Positions 16,806-25,294 of a DNA stretch of 64,000 nt are shown piece after piece. Each line of letters opens with the position of its first letter. Position 1 is the stretch's first letter. A model generated the notes under the pieces. That model searched no databases and had not been told where the DNA came from. It saw nothing but the letters and a program-made list of their open reading frames with translations. Source of the DNA: Tepidimonas taiwanensis (GTDB lineage: Bacteria > Pseudomonadota > Gammaproteobacteria > Burkholderiales > Burkholderiaceae_C); NCBI RefSeq assembly GCF_020162115.1, contig NZ_CP083911.1, positions 62,001 through 126,000 of the forward strand, written 5' to 3'. The translations under genes and the position numbers were made by a program.

Positions 16806-17225
16806 ATGGATGAACTGGACCAGGCCCTGATTTCGCTGCTGCGCCGCAACGCGCGGCTGAGCGTCGCCGATCTGGCGCACAAGCTGCGGGTCTCGCGCGG
16901 CACGGTGACCAACCGGCTGCGCAAGCTGGAGGACGCGGGCGTGATCCTGGGCTACACGGTGCGCCTGCGCCCGGAGGCGGAGCCCGAGCGCATCCGTGCC
17001 TGGATGAGTGTGTTGGTCGAGGGCAACCAGACCCGCGCGGTGATCGCCAGCCTGCTTGGCGAGCCCGGGGTCGTCAAGCTGCACGACACCAACGGCCGAT
17101 GGGATTTGCTCGCGGAGCTGGAGGCCACATCGATGCACGAACTCTCCGACATCCTCGAGCGCATCCGGCTCATCAAAGGCATCCACAGCACCGAGACCAG
17201 CATACACTTGCGCACCTACCGCTGA
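16806..17225 (+). CDS. Lrp/AsnC family regulator divergent from ornithine cyclodeaminase
   Basis: A 139-residue Lrp/AsnC protein with helix-turn-helix (ARLSVADLAHKLRVSRGTVT) and a RAM domain ending in a short beta strand. The RAM turn reads HDTNGRWDLLAEL, differing from the putA-linked paralogue, so it probably senses another ligand. The divergent position makes ornithine or arginine-derived amino acids likely effectors for control of ocd. The start at 16806 gives MDELDQALI, the usual family opening. Confidence 0.9.
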   Translation: MDELDQALISLLRRNARLSVADLAHKLRVSRGTVTNRLRKLEDAGVILGYTVRLRPEAEPERIRAWMSVLVEGNQTRAVIASLLGEPGVVKLHDTNGRWDLLAELEATSMHELSDILERIRLIKGIHSTETSIHLRTYR

Positions 17226-17376
17226 GGGGCGGCCAACACGGTTCGGTGTGTATGCACAAGGTGCCACTCGCGCGCTCGTGCCGCGGTGGCTGGGTCGCTG
17301 CTGCGGTCACATTGACACCCGGCATCCGTGGGCCGTGAGCCCCGGCCCACGTCGGCGTGTATGCTCCTGTGCTGCC

Positions 17377-19224
17377 ATGTCGTCGTCCCCGCCGCCGTCT
17401 GCCCATACCGCCTGGATCGATTTTGGCGATCCGCTCGCGCCCGAAGCGCCGCGGTGGCGCTGGCGCTTTGGCGCGCCGCGCCGCTGGTGGGTCGCGTGGC
17501 GGGCGGACGAGGTTCCTGCTGTGCTCGATGCGGTGCACGCTGCGTCGTGCGCTGGCGCGTGGTGCGTGGGATGGGTGGCGTATGAGGCTGCGGCCGCCGC
17601 CGGGTTGCCTGTCTCCGCACCTGCTGCCGGTCAGGCGCTGGCGGTGTGGGCGGCCTTCGATCGGGCCGAGCCGTGGCCGATCGAGCCGACGGCCGCCGAT
17701 GGACCTTGCCCCGCGTGGCAGGTGCAGGGCTGGACCCCTGCGTGGGACGAGGCTGCGATTGCACAAGCGGTCCAGCAAGTGCGCGACCGCATCGAGTGCG
17801 GGGAGTTTTACCAAGTCAACCTGACGCAGCGGGTGCGCGCTCAGTGGCGGCCCGCGGGCGACACCCCTGTGCAAGCGGCGTTGTTGGCGTGGTTTGAGCG
17901 CTTGCTCGACGCGCAGCCCGGCGGCTATGCCCTGCTGTTGGACGCTCGCGCCGCAGGGGTGCAACCGTGGGCGGTGGCCAGCGTGTCGCCGGAGCTGTTT
18001 GTTGATTGGTGCGGCTCGACCTTGACCACCCGCCCGATGAAGGGCACGGCCGCGCGAGTGAGCGACCCCGAGCAGGACGCAGCGCGTGCGCGCACGTTGC
18101 AGGCCGACCCCAAAGAGCGGGCGGAAAACGTCATGATCGTGGACCTGCTGCGCAACGACCTGGGCCGGGTGGCGCAGCTGGGCAGCGTGCGGGTGCGCGA
18201 CCTGTGGCAGGTGCAAGCGCTGCCCACCGTGTGGCAGATGACGTCGACCGTGCAGGCGCAGGCGCGGGCCGGCTTGCGCTTGTCGGATCTGTGGCGAGCG
18301 TTATTTCCCTGCGGCTCGGTGACGGGGGCGCCCAAACACCAGGCGATGGCGTGCATCCGCGCGCTGGAGCGTGACCCCCGCGGGGTTTATTGCGGCGCGG
18401 CCGGCATCGTGCAGCCGGGCGGGCGCGTCACACTCAACGTGCCGATTCGCACGCTGGTGCTGACGGGGGAGCCCCAGCGGTCCACTGTCGTGGTGGGCGT
18501 TGGCAGTGGGGTGACCTGGGGTTCTTCGGCGCAGGGGGAAGCCGCGGAGTGGCGCGCCAAGCTCGCGTTCGTGGCGCGGGCGGATGCGCCATTCGCGCTG
18601 CTGGAGTCGTTGCGACTGGAGCGGGGCCGCGTCGCGCGGGCGCGATCACACTGGCGTCGCCTGCACCGAGCGGCCCTGCATTTCGGGTGGTGGTGGGCGG
18701 GTGCGCCGCAGGCCGTGCGGCGGCGATGGTGGGACGCGCTGCGTGCGGCCGCGCGTGCGCATCCGCAGGGCATTTGGAAGCTGCGCGTGGTGGTGGAACG
18801 TTCGGGCCAAGTCCAAGCGCAGGTCACGCCGGTGCAGCCATGGACGTTACCCGTGTCGATCGCGCTGGCACACGAGCCGATGGCTGCCGCGGACGACTTC
18901 GTGCGGCACAAGACCACGCGACGCGATGCCTATGCGCGCTTCGTTGCTCCCCCGGGTTGTGTGGACGTGCTGCTCTACAACGCTGCCGGGGAGATTACCG
19001 AGTGCACGATCGGCAACATCGCAGCATGTGTGGACGGCCAGTGGGTCACGCCGCCGCTGTCGTGCGGGCTGCTGCCGGGGGTGATGCGATCACACCTGTT
19101 GCGCCAGGGGGTGTTGCGCGAGGCCCGGCTGACCCTCGATGACATACCGCGCGTCACCCGCTGGGCGCTGATGAACAGCGTGCGCGGCTGGGTCGAGGTG
19201 CGGCTGGTGCGCCCTGGCGACTGA
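17377..19224 (+). CDS. pabBC: fused aminodeoxychorismate synthase component I / aminodeoxychorismate lyase (PabB-PabC)
   Basis: A 615-residue fusion covering two p-aminobenzoate steps of folate synthesis. Residues about 1-400 are PabB (chorismate-utilising enzyme): TRPMKGTAAR (218-227), ENVMIVDLLRNDLGR, CGSVTGAPK (312-320). Residues about 405-615 are PabC, a fold-IV PLP enzyme: the PLP lysine is Lys512 in RHKTTRRDAY, then ITECTIGNIA and LPGVMR. PabB makes 4-amino-4-deoxychorismate with ammonia from PabA, which is not in this window; PabC eliminates pyruvate to give pABA. The ATG at 17377 is 151 bases after the lrp stop. The reading frame is open upstream but antisense-like in composition. Confidence 0.93.
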   Translation: MSSSPPPSAHTAWIDFGDPLAPEAPRWRWRFGAPRRWWVAWRADEVPAVLDAVHAASCAGAWCVGWVAYEAAAAAGLPVSAPAAGQALAVWAAFDRAEPWPIEPTAADGPCPAWQVQGWTPAWDEAAIAQAVQQVRDRIECGEFYQVNLTQRVRAQWRPAGDTPVQAALLAWFERLLDAQPGGYALLLDARAAGVQPWAVASVSPELFVDWCGSTLTTRPMKGTAARVSDPEQDAARARTLQADPKERAENVMIVDLLRNDLGRVAQLGSVRVRDLWQVQALPTVWQMTSTVQAQARAGLRLSDLWRALFPCGSVTGAPKHQAMACIRALERDPRGVYCGAAGIVQPGGRVTLNVPIRTLVLTGEPQRSTVVVGVGSGVTWGSSAQGEAAEWRAKLAFVARADAPFALLESLRLERGRVARARSHWRRLHRAALHFGWWWAGAPQAVRRRWWDALRAAARAHPQGIWKLRVVVERSGQVQAQVTPVQPWTLPVSIALAHEPMAAADDFVRHKTTRRDAYARFVAPPGCVDVLLYNAAGEITECTIGNIAACVDGQWVTPPLSCGLLPGVMRSHLLRQGVLREARLTLDDIPRVTRWALMNSVRGWVEVRLVRPGD

Positions 19225-19445
19225 GGCACCTCCCGGTCGCTGGGGCGGCGGGGCGGCCAACCAGATGGGCTGCGGCACCGCAGCGGCACGCTTGCCCAAG
19301 GGGCGTGTGGAGACCGCAGTCGGGGCACCCAGACGAGTCAATGTCAGCGCGACGGGCGGGTAGCCGCGGCCGTCCCCCGAGGGCGTTGGCGCTCCTGTGG
19401 TGGTGCGCCTCGCTGCGGCACTGCCGCGCGGCGCGGTCTCCTCGA

Positions 19446-19790
19446 TCAGAGGGCTGCCGTGGCGACGATTTCGATTTTCCAGGCCGGGTTGGCCAAGCGC
19501 GCCTGCACGGTGGCGCGCGGCGGGGTATGACCCGCGGGCACCCACGCGTCCCAGACGCGGTTCATGCCGTCATAATCGGCCAGGTCGGCAAGAAAAATCT
19601 GCACCATCAGCAGCCGCGTCTTGTCGGTCCCGGCGCGCGCCAGCAGCGCGTCGATCGCCGCCAGTACCTGGCGCGTCTGGCCCTCGATGTCCTGGGTGGT
19701 GTCGTCCGGGACCTGTCCGGCCAGATAGACCGTGCCGTTGTGGATGGCCATCTCGGACAGGCGCGGGCCGACGTCGAAGCGTTGCACCAT
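19446..19790 (-). CDS. RidA/YjgF/UK114 family protein
   Basis: A 114-residue chorismate-mutase-like trimer subunit of the Rid superfamily, whose archetype hydrolyses reactive enamine/imine intermediates formed by PLP enzymes. The substrate arginine is kept (Arg92 in TPPRATVQ), but the usual C-terminal IEIEAIA reads IEIVATA, so one commonly conserved glutamate is replaced by valine; this suggests a Rid subfamily other than archetypal RidA. AGGAG lies 9 bases before the ATG. It is 43 bases downstream of an ornithine-cyclodeaminase-family gene, which is functionally suggestive since that family reduces cyclic imines. Confidence 0.9.
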   Translation of the reverse strand: MVQRFDVGPRLSEMAIHNGTVYLAGQVPDDTTQDIEGQTRQVLAAIDALLARAGTDKTRLLMVQIFLADLADYDGMNRVWDAWVPAGHTPPRATVQARLANPAWKIEIVATAAL

Positions 19791-19833
19791 GATGAAAAAC
19801 TCCTGATTGATACGAAACTGCGGAAGGCGGCGG

Positions 19834-20817
19834 TCAGGCGGTCGGGCCGCCCAGCACGCAGCGCGCGGCGGCCAGATCCCAGCCGGCCCAGCCGCAGCTC
19901 TTGAACAGAACGGGGCCGTCGTCGCGCCGTGCCCGCCGCCACGCGGGGGTGTCGCGCACGACGTCGGCCAGTGTCGGCAGCGCGGTGACGTCGAGCCCCG
20001 CCTGCAGCAGGTCGCCGGCTTCGTGGTCGGCGTCGCGCGTGTCCACCACCAGCGTGCCGGTCGCGGCCAGGTGCCGGCACACGTCCGGCGCCCATTCGAC
20101 CATGCGCGGGGTGAAGGCGCCCACCGCCGCGACGAAGGCGTCCGCGCGCGGTCGCGCGCGCAGCGCCACCGCCTGGGCGGACGTGCAGCTCACCACCAGC
20201 GGGCAGTCGGCCAGCGCCGCGTCCGCGTCGTCCACGCGTTGCGCGTCCAGGCCCAGCGCCTGCGCGTGGCGCACCAGCGCATCGGCGCTCGCCCGGCTGC
20301 GCGAGGCGACGCGCACCGCCCGCACGCCCAGCCCAGCGGCGAACGCCTCCAGGTGCGCGCGCCCCTGTACGCCGGCGCCGACGATCAGCAGCGGGCCGTC
20401 GCGCCGGTGCGCGAGCCGCCGCGCCGCCAGTAGCGACACCGCCGCGGTGCGCCGTGCCGTGACGGTGGGACCGTCCAGCAAGCCAAGCCGGCGCCCGTCG
20501 CGCGCGTCGAAAACGACGATATCCCCCTGGATCGCGGGCAGCCCGCGCGCCGGGTTGTCGGCGACGAAGGTGATGAGCTTGGTGATCGCGAGCGTCGCGT
20601 CGGCGGTCGGCATCACGAACAGGCTGCCGCCACCGGGCAGCGGTTGCACGAGGCGCGGCGGGACCACGACGGTGTCGTCGCGCATCAGCGCCTCGATGGC
20701 GTCGGCCAGCGCGGGGTAGGGCAGCGCGGCGGCCGTCGCCGCGGCATCGAGCACGAACGTACCGGCAACGGGCGGTGGCGGCACCGGCGTTTGGGTCGCG
20801 GGGGCGGTGATCGTCAT
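19834..20817 (-). CDS. ornithine cyclodeaminase/mu-crystallin family reductase (probable ketimine or pyrroline-2-carboxylate reductase)
   Basis: A 327-residue NAD(P)-binding protein of the OCD/mu-crystallin family. Seen are VPPRLVQPLPGG near the N-terminus, the Rossmann LLIVGAGVQGRAHLEAF (about 147-163) and VAAVGAFTPRMVEW, where true ornithine cyclodeaminases have GGDCPGKTEL; that loss of the catalytic Asp context argues against ornithine cyclodeaminase. Members of this branch reduce delta-1-pyrroline-2-carboxylate and similar cyclic ketimines. Its ATG overlaps the stop of the upstream histidine kinase gene (ATGA), so the two are coupled, and a RidA gene follows. Substrate is inferred. Confidence 0.82.
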   Translation of the reverse strand: MTITAPATQTPVPPPPVAGTFVLDAAATAAALPYPALADAIEALMRDDTVVVPPRLVQPLPGGGSLFVMPTADATLAITKLITFVADNPARGLPAIQGDIVVFDARDGRRLGLLDGPTVTARRTAAVSLLAARRLAHRRDGPLLIVGAGVQGRAHLEAFAAGLGVRAVRVASRSRASADALVRHAQALGLDAQRVDDADAALADCPLVVSCTSAQAVALRARPRADAFVAAVGAFTPRMVEWAPDVCRHLAATGTLVVDTRDADHEAGDLLQAGLDVTALPTLADVVRDTPAWRRARRDDGPVLFKSCGWAGWDLAAARCVLGGPTA

Positions 20818-22610
20818 CCAGTGTGCGGGCCCGCAGTGTCGGTGGCGGCCCCGTCGGTGTCGGGGCCGGCGGCTGTTTCGTGCGCGTCTGGATCGGTGGC
20901 CGGGGCGGCCCGCAGCGGCAGCGCGAAGTGGAACGTCGCACCCTCGCCCGGGCGGGCGTCCGCCCAGATGCGGCCGCCGTGGCGCTCGATGATGCGGCGG
21001 CACAGCGCCAGTCCGATGCCGGTGCCTTCGAAGTCCTGCGCGCGGTGCAGGCGCTGGAAGACACCGAACAGCCGCTCGGCACGGGCCGGGTCGAAGCCCA
21101 CGCCGTTGTCTTCAACCCAAAACACCGCCTCCTCCCCCTGGGGGCCGGGCTGGACGCGGCCGCCCACGGCGATGCGCGCGTGGGGTTGTTTGCGGGTGTA
21201 TTTGAAGGCGTTGGCCAACAAGTTGTCCCATACTTGCGACAGCAGCAGGGCATCGCCTTCGACGTTGGGCAACTCATGCGGAATGTCGACCTCGACGCCA
21301 TAGCCCGGCGGACGTTGCAGGGCGGGGTCGTGTTGGACGCGGTGCAAACTGCTGTGTACCAAACTGAGCATGTTCAGCGGTTGGGGCTGCAGCGCGGCGC
21401 GTCCCAAGCGGGCAAAGGCCAGCAACCCTTCGATGAGGCGGTGCATGTGCGCCGCGGCATTTTCGATGGTGCGCAAGTCGCGCTCGACGTCTTGCGCGAT
21501 ATGTCCCCGCAGGTCTTCGCGCAGCACCTGCACATAAGCCGAAATGTGGCGCAGGGGGGCGCGCAGGTCGTGGGAGACCGAGTAGGAAAATGCCTCCAGA
21601 TCCTGGTTGAGACTGTGCAGCTGCCGTGTGCGCTCTTCGACTTTGCGCTCCAGCGCGTGGTTGAGGTCGCGCAACAGCTCCTCCAGTCGGCGCATCTCGG
21701 TCATGTCGCGCACCAAGCACGCCGTGCCCAACGGTTCGCCCTCGGCCCCCCGCAGCGCCGCGTAAACGACGTGTGCCCACAGCCGCTGACCGTCGGCGCA
21801 ACGCAGCCAGAGCGTGGCTTCACTCTGACCCAGTAGCGCCGCACGCTCCAGCGCCTGCGCCGCATCGGGGGGTAGCGGGTGGGGGGCGTCGGGACGATCC
21901 GGTCCCGCGGTACCCAGCACCGCTGATGCTGGGTAGCCGAGCAGGCGCTGTGCGCTGGCCGGCCAGTCGATGATGGCCCCGTTGCTGTCCAGAAAGAATA
22001 ACGCCGCGTCGCGCAGTCCATCCGACAGGGCCTGCCAGCGCGCGTGTTGCAGCGTCAACCATGCGCTTTGGTGTTGCAGTTGCTGCTGCAAGTCGGCTTG
22101 CTGCGCACGCAGCTCCGCTGCGTGCCGCTCCCACGCACTGTCGTCGCGCAGCAAAATGCATACGCCTCTGACGGCACCGTCCACCGTGTCTGGCAACACC
22201 GTCAGCGACCAATGCGCTGCGTTATCGCATCCAGGGCAGGCCGTTTGAAATTGACCGGGCTCGTTGCGCAGGGCTTGTGCGACCCAAGGCAGTAGCACGT
22301 CCAGCCAATCCGGGCTGAGCACCTCGTGCCACGCTCGATCTTCCACTTGGTTGGGCCGTATCCCAGGGCGCAGCAGGGGTTGTACGGCCGCATTGGCAAA
22401 GCGACAACGCAGTGACGCGTCCAGGATGAGACAGCCATCGGTGAGCCGGTGCAGGACACGAACCGCCACGTCGCCAACCGAATCGGGTGTGGTACCGGAC
22501 GGGGCTGTCGCGTCGCTGCTGCCCGCGCAATTTTGCGTATGGATGGCCAATGCCTCGAAAAACGAGGGCGGCAACTGAGGGGGCCAGGGGTGGCGGGGCA
22601 TTGGCTGCAT
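20814..22610 (-). CDS. soluble PAS-domain sensor histidine kinase
   Basis: About 598 residues with no membrane segment, so a cytoplasmic sensor. Two PAS-like regions (about 50-155 and 190-305) precede a coiled coil, then HisKA with phospho-acceptor His347 in SYSVSHDLRAPLRH, and an HATPase domain with the N box (VWDNLLANAFKYT), VEDNGVGFD, a FGVFQRLHR F box and GTGIGLAL. The first PAS has a CPGC cysteine pair that might bind metal or sense redox. No response regulator is adjacent. The ATG at 22610 is used; a TTG six codons upstream is possible. Its stop overlaps the next gene, tying the kinase to a ketimine reductase and RidA. Confidence 0.9.
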   Translation of the reverse strand: MQPMPRHPWPPQLPPSFFEALAIHTQNCAGSSDATAPSGTTPDSVGDVAVRVLHRLTDGCLILDASLRCRFANAAVQPLLRPGIRPNQVEDRAWHEVLSPDWLDVLLPWVAQALRNEPGQFQTACPGCDNAAHWSLTVLPDTVDGAVRGVCILLRDDSAWERHAAELRAQQADLQQQLQHQSAWLTLQHARWQALSDGLRDAALFFLDSNGAIIDWPASAQRLLGYPASAVLGTAGPDRPDAPHPLPPDAAQALERAALLGQSEATLWLRCADGQRLWAHVVYAALRGAEGEPLGTACLVRDMTEMRRLEELLRDLNHALERKVEERTRQLHSLNQDLEAFSYSVSHDLRAPLRHISAYVQVLREDLRGHIAQDVERDLRTIENAAAHMHRLIEGLLAFARLGRAALQPQPLNMLSLVHSSLHRVQHDPALQRPPGYGVEVDIPHELPNVEGDALLLSQVWDNLLANAFKYTRKQPHARIAVGGRVQPGPQGEEAVFWVEDNGVGFDPARAERLFGVFQRLHRAQDFEGTGIGLALCRRIIERHGGRIWADARPGEGATFHFALPLRAAPATDPDAHETAAGPDTDGAATDTAGPHTG

Positions 22611-22783
22611 GAATTTACTGTAGCGCAAGCAACTGCGACACTGAAGCCCGTTGCGGGTATCCGGTGGCAGCGTCTGGCTCCCCGGCTGTGGCGTCGGGGG
22701 CTACCGGAGCGCCGAGCCAGATTTGCGGTGAAGCCGCGCAGCCACGCCACAGGCGCTCCTCCTGACCTTGTTGTGGCGTGACA

Positions 22784-24283
22784 TCAATAGCGCGGCAACT
22801 CCGGGTGCGGCAGCCGCCCGCCGCGCACCAGCAGTTTGCCGTATTCCGCGCAGCGTTGCAGGGTCGGGATGACTTTGCCCGGGTTGAGCAGCCCGTGCGG
22901 GTCGAAGGCGCGCTTGATCGCGAACATCTGCTCGCGTTCCTCGGGGCTGAACTGCACGCACATGCTGTTGAGCTTTTCCACGCCGACGCCGTGCTCACCG
23001 GTGATCGTGCCACCCATCGCGACGCTGGTCTCCAGGATGTCGGCGCCGAACGCCTCGGCGCGCCGGAATTGATCCGGGTCGTTGGCGTCGAAGAGGATCA
23101 GCGGGTGCAGGTTGCCGTCGCCGGCGTGGAAGACGTTGACACAGCGCAGGCCGTATTTGGCCTCCATCGCCTGGATGGCGAGCAGGATGTCGGCCAGCCG
23201 CTTGCGTGGGATGGTCGAGTCCATGCACATGTAGTCCGGGCTGATGCGGCCACTCGCCGGGAAGGCGTTCTTGCGTCCGCTCCAGAAGCGCAGCCGCTCC
23301 GCCTCGTCGCGGCTGACGGCGATGCGCGTCGCGCCCGCGGCGCGCAGCACGGCGCTCATGCGCTCGATCTCCTCGGCCACTTCCTCGGGCGTGCCGTCGG
23401 ATTCGCACAGCAGGATCGCCGCCGCGTCGAGGTCGTAGCCCGCGTGGACGAAGTCCTCCACCGCTGCCGTCATCGGCTTGTCCATCATCTCCAGCCCTGC
23501 CGGGATGATGCCGGCCGCGATCACCGCCGCCACCGCCTCGCCGGCGCGGCGCACGTCGTCGAAGCTGGCCATGATGCAGCGCGCCAGCCGCGGTGTCGGG
23601 GTCAGGCGCACCGTGACCTCCAGCACCACGGCGAGCATCCCTTCCGACCCCACGACGAGCGGCAGCAGGTCCAGCCCCGGCGCGTCCGGGGCTTCGCTGC
23701 CGAAGGTGATCGGTTCCCCCTCCACGGTGTAGCCGCGCACCTGCAGCACGTTGTGCAGCGTCAGCCCGTACTTCAGGCAGTGCACGCCGCCGGAGTTTTC
23801 CGCGACGTTGCCCCCGATCGTGCAGGCGATCTGGCTGCTCGGGTCCGGTGCGTAGTACAGCCCATGGGGCGCGGCCGCCTCGCTGATCGCGAGGTTGCGC
23901 ACGCCGGCCTGTACGACCGCGGTCTGCGACAGCGGGTCGATGCGCAGGATGCGGTTGAAGCGCGCCAGCGACAGCGTCACGCCCAGCGGGTGCGGCATCG
24001 CGCCGCCGGACAGGCCCGTGCCCGCGCCGCGCGCGACCACCGGGACCTTCAGCAGGTGGCAGGTGCGCAGCACCGCCTGCACCTGCTCCTCGGTTTCCGG
24101 CAGCGCCACGGCCAGCGGCCGCTGGCGATACGCCGTCAGGCCGTCACACTCGTAGGGCGTCGTGTCCTCCGGGGTCCACAGCAGGGCCTCGGGCGGCAGC
24201 ACCAGCGAGAGCGCGCGCACCACTTCGGCCTGGCGCGCGGCGCGCTGGACGGCGTCGGTTTCGGGGGTTTCGATGGCGGTCAT
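22784..24283 (-). CDS. glcD: FAD-linked oxidase, GlcD / D-lactate dehydrogenase type
   Basis: A 499-residue flavoprotein of the FAD-binding-4 / FAD-oxidase-C family. The PCMH FAD motif is VPVVARGAGTGLSGGA, with QIACTIGGNVAENSGG and, near the C-terminus, NVFHAGDGNLHP and GTITGEHGVGVEK, as in glycolate oxidase subunit GlcD. It would oxidise glycolate, D-lactate or a similar 2-hydroxyacid. GlcE and GlcF partners are not adjacent, so it may work alone as a D-lactate dehydrogenase or with subunits encoded elsewhere. Confidence 0.9.
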   Translation of the reverse strand: MTAIETPETDAVQRAARQAEVVRALSLVLPPEALLWTPEDTTPYECDGLTAYRQRPLAVALPETEEQVQAVLRTCHLLKVPVVARGAGTGLSGGAMPHPLGVTLSLARFNRILRIDPLSQTAVVQAGVRNLAISEAAAPHGLYYAPDPSSQIACTIGGNVAENSGGVHCLKYGLTLHNVLQVRGYTVEGEPITFGSEAPDAPGLDLLPLVVGSEGMLAVVLEVTVRLTPTPRLARCIMASFDDVRRAGEAVAAVIAAGIIPAGLEMMDKPMTAAVEDFVHAGYDLDAAAILLCESDGTPEEVAEEIERMSAVLRAAGATRIAVSRDEAERLRFWSGRKNAFPASGRISPDYMCMDSTIPRKRLADILLAIQAMEAKYGLRCVNVFHAGDGNLHPLILFDANDPDQFRRAEAFGADILETSVAMGGTITGEHGVGVEKLNSMCVQFSPEEREQMFAIKRAFDPHGLLNPGKVIPTLQRCAEYGKLLVRGGRLPHPELPRY

Positions 24284-24648
24284 GGCGGGAGCGTCAAGGG
24301 TCGGGTGGCGCGGCAGGCAATGTTGTGACGTGCAGTGTAGGCCAGCGCCCGGTGCTCTGGCTGAAAAAACCTGGATCGCTGCGTGAAGCCGCATCCAACG
24401 CGGCGGCGATCGGCACGGCGAGGGCCGATCCGCGGTGGCGCGACAGGGCCGGCACAGGGCAGCGCAGGCGCTCGCGCCGCGGGCGTTTGACCACGATCAA
24501 AAGCCAGTCACGAGGTTGCGCCGGGGCCCTTGAATCCGGCGCGCCTTGACCCTAATTTCCGTGGTAACCGCAACGGGACGCGCCGGCGACGTGGAGACGC
24601 GGGGCGCGCCCCGAAGCCCAAGATTCTCCACGACGAAAGGAGCACACG
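24284..24648. other. 365-base gap between divergent glcD and hsp20
   Basis: No credible gene. On the right it holds the heat-shock promoter and ribosome site of hsp20. Near glcD, about 24326-24340, the minus strand has a -10-like TACACT that could serve glcD. The middle part (about 24360-24480) is GC-rich and shows nothing I recognise. Confidence 0.5.
24529..24557 (+). promoter_or_regulatory. sigma-32 type heat-shock promoter for hsp20
   Basis: CTTGAA (24529-24534) and CCCTAATT (24550-24557) are 15 bases apart, which agrees well with the sigma-32 consensus CTTGAA / CCCCATNT. The position about 90 bases before the hsp20 ATG and the nature of the gene both support it. Confidence 0.75.
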
Positions 24649-25074
24649 ATGAGCAACCTGATCCCGCGTCGCATGAGCCTGTTCGATGAGTTCTTCCGCG
24701 ACCTCGCACCGGGCTTCTACATCCGCCCGTTGCATGGCGAGCCGCTGCCGCAGCAGATCAAGCTCGACGTCAGCGAGTCCGACAACGCCTACACCATCGC
24801 CGCCGAGCTGCCGGGCGTGAACAAGGACGCGATCCACGTCACCGTGGAGAACAACGTCGTGACGATCAGCGCCGAGGTCAAGCAGGAAGACACCAAGCGC
24901 GACGGCGACAAGGTGTTGCACAGCGAGCGCTATTTCGGTGCTGTCTCGCGCACGCTGGCGTTGCCGGGCGACGTGGACGAAGCGCAGGCGAGCGCGAAGT
25001 TCGAAAACGGCGTGCTCACGCTGACGCTGCCGAAGAAGGTGGCGGTGGCGGGCAAGCGCATCCGCATCGAGTGA
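24649..25074 (+). CDS. small heat shock protein, Hsp20/IbpA family
   Basis: A 141-residue ATP-independent chaperone that holds unfolding proteins in large oligomers for later refolding by DnaK/ClpB. The alpha-crystallin domain spans about residues 38-136, with AELPGVNKDAIHVTVENN, the loop EYF-like SERYFGAVSRTLALPG and the C-terminal FENGVLTLTLPKK. The short N-terminal arm is MSNLIPRRMSLFDEFFRD. AAAGGAG lies 7 bases before the ATG. It stands alone behind its own heat-shock promoter. Confidence 0.95.
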   Translation: MSNLIPRRMSLFDEFFRDLAPGFYIRPLHGEPLPQQIKLDVSESDNAYTIAAELPGVNKDAIHVTVENNVVTISAEVKQEDTKRDGDKVLHSERYFGAVSRTLALPGDVDEAQASAKFENGVLTLTLPKKVAVAGKRIRIE

Positions 25075-25101
25075 GGCGCACGCCCACGGGCAGCCGGTGA
25101 C

Positions 25102-25118
25102 GGGCGGCTTCGCCGCCC
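25102..25118 (+). terminator. hairpin after hsp20
   Basis: A perfect 7-bp stem GGGCGGC / GCCGCCC with a TTC loop starts 28 bases after the hsp20 stop. No T-run follows. Confidence 0.45.
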
Positions 25119-25152
25119 TCCTGCACGGGAGCCGTTCCTGTACTTTGGCCCC

Positions 25153-25254
25153 TTTTATTGCTACGGCACGGTTTTGTCTTGAGTTCCCCGCTTTCCTCAC
25201 AAGCACGGAACGCCGCGGGGGAGGCAAAACTTCTTTGTGCCGGATCAATAGGGC
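25153..25254 (+). repeat. imperfect palindromic intergenic repeat, copy A
   Basis: About 100 bases with clear similarity to copy B at 26224-26325, on the other side of the lysR gene and in the same orientation. Shared blocks include CGGCACG, TTTTGTCTTGAGT, and TTTGTGCCGGATC/TTCGTGCTGGATC. The two ends are imperfect inverted repeats (TACGGCACGG versus the complement of TGTGCCGGATC), as in MITE- or REP-like elements. It lies in the gap between hsp20 and lysR. Confidence 0.65.
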
Positions 25255-25294
25255 GCTTCCCTGTGGGGGAGCGTCGAGCGGGTTGGGGTGTTCA

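Noticed and set aside
24326..24340. Possible promoter for glcD (TACACT)
   Set aside because: No acceptable -35 at normal spacing; mentioned only in the gap description.
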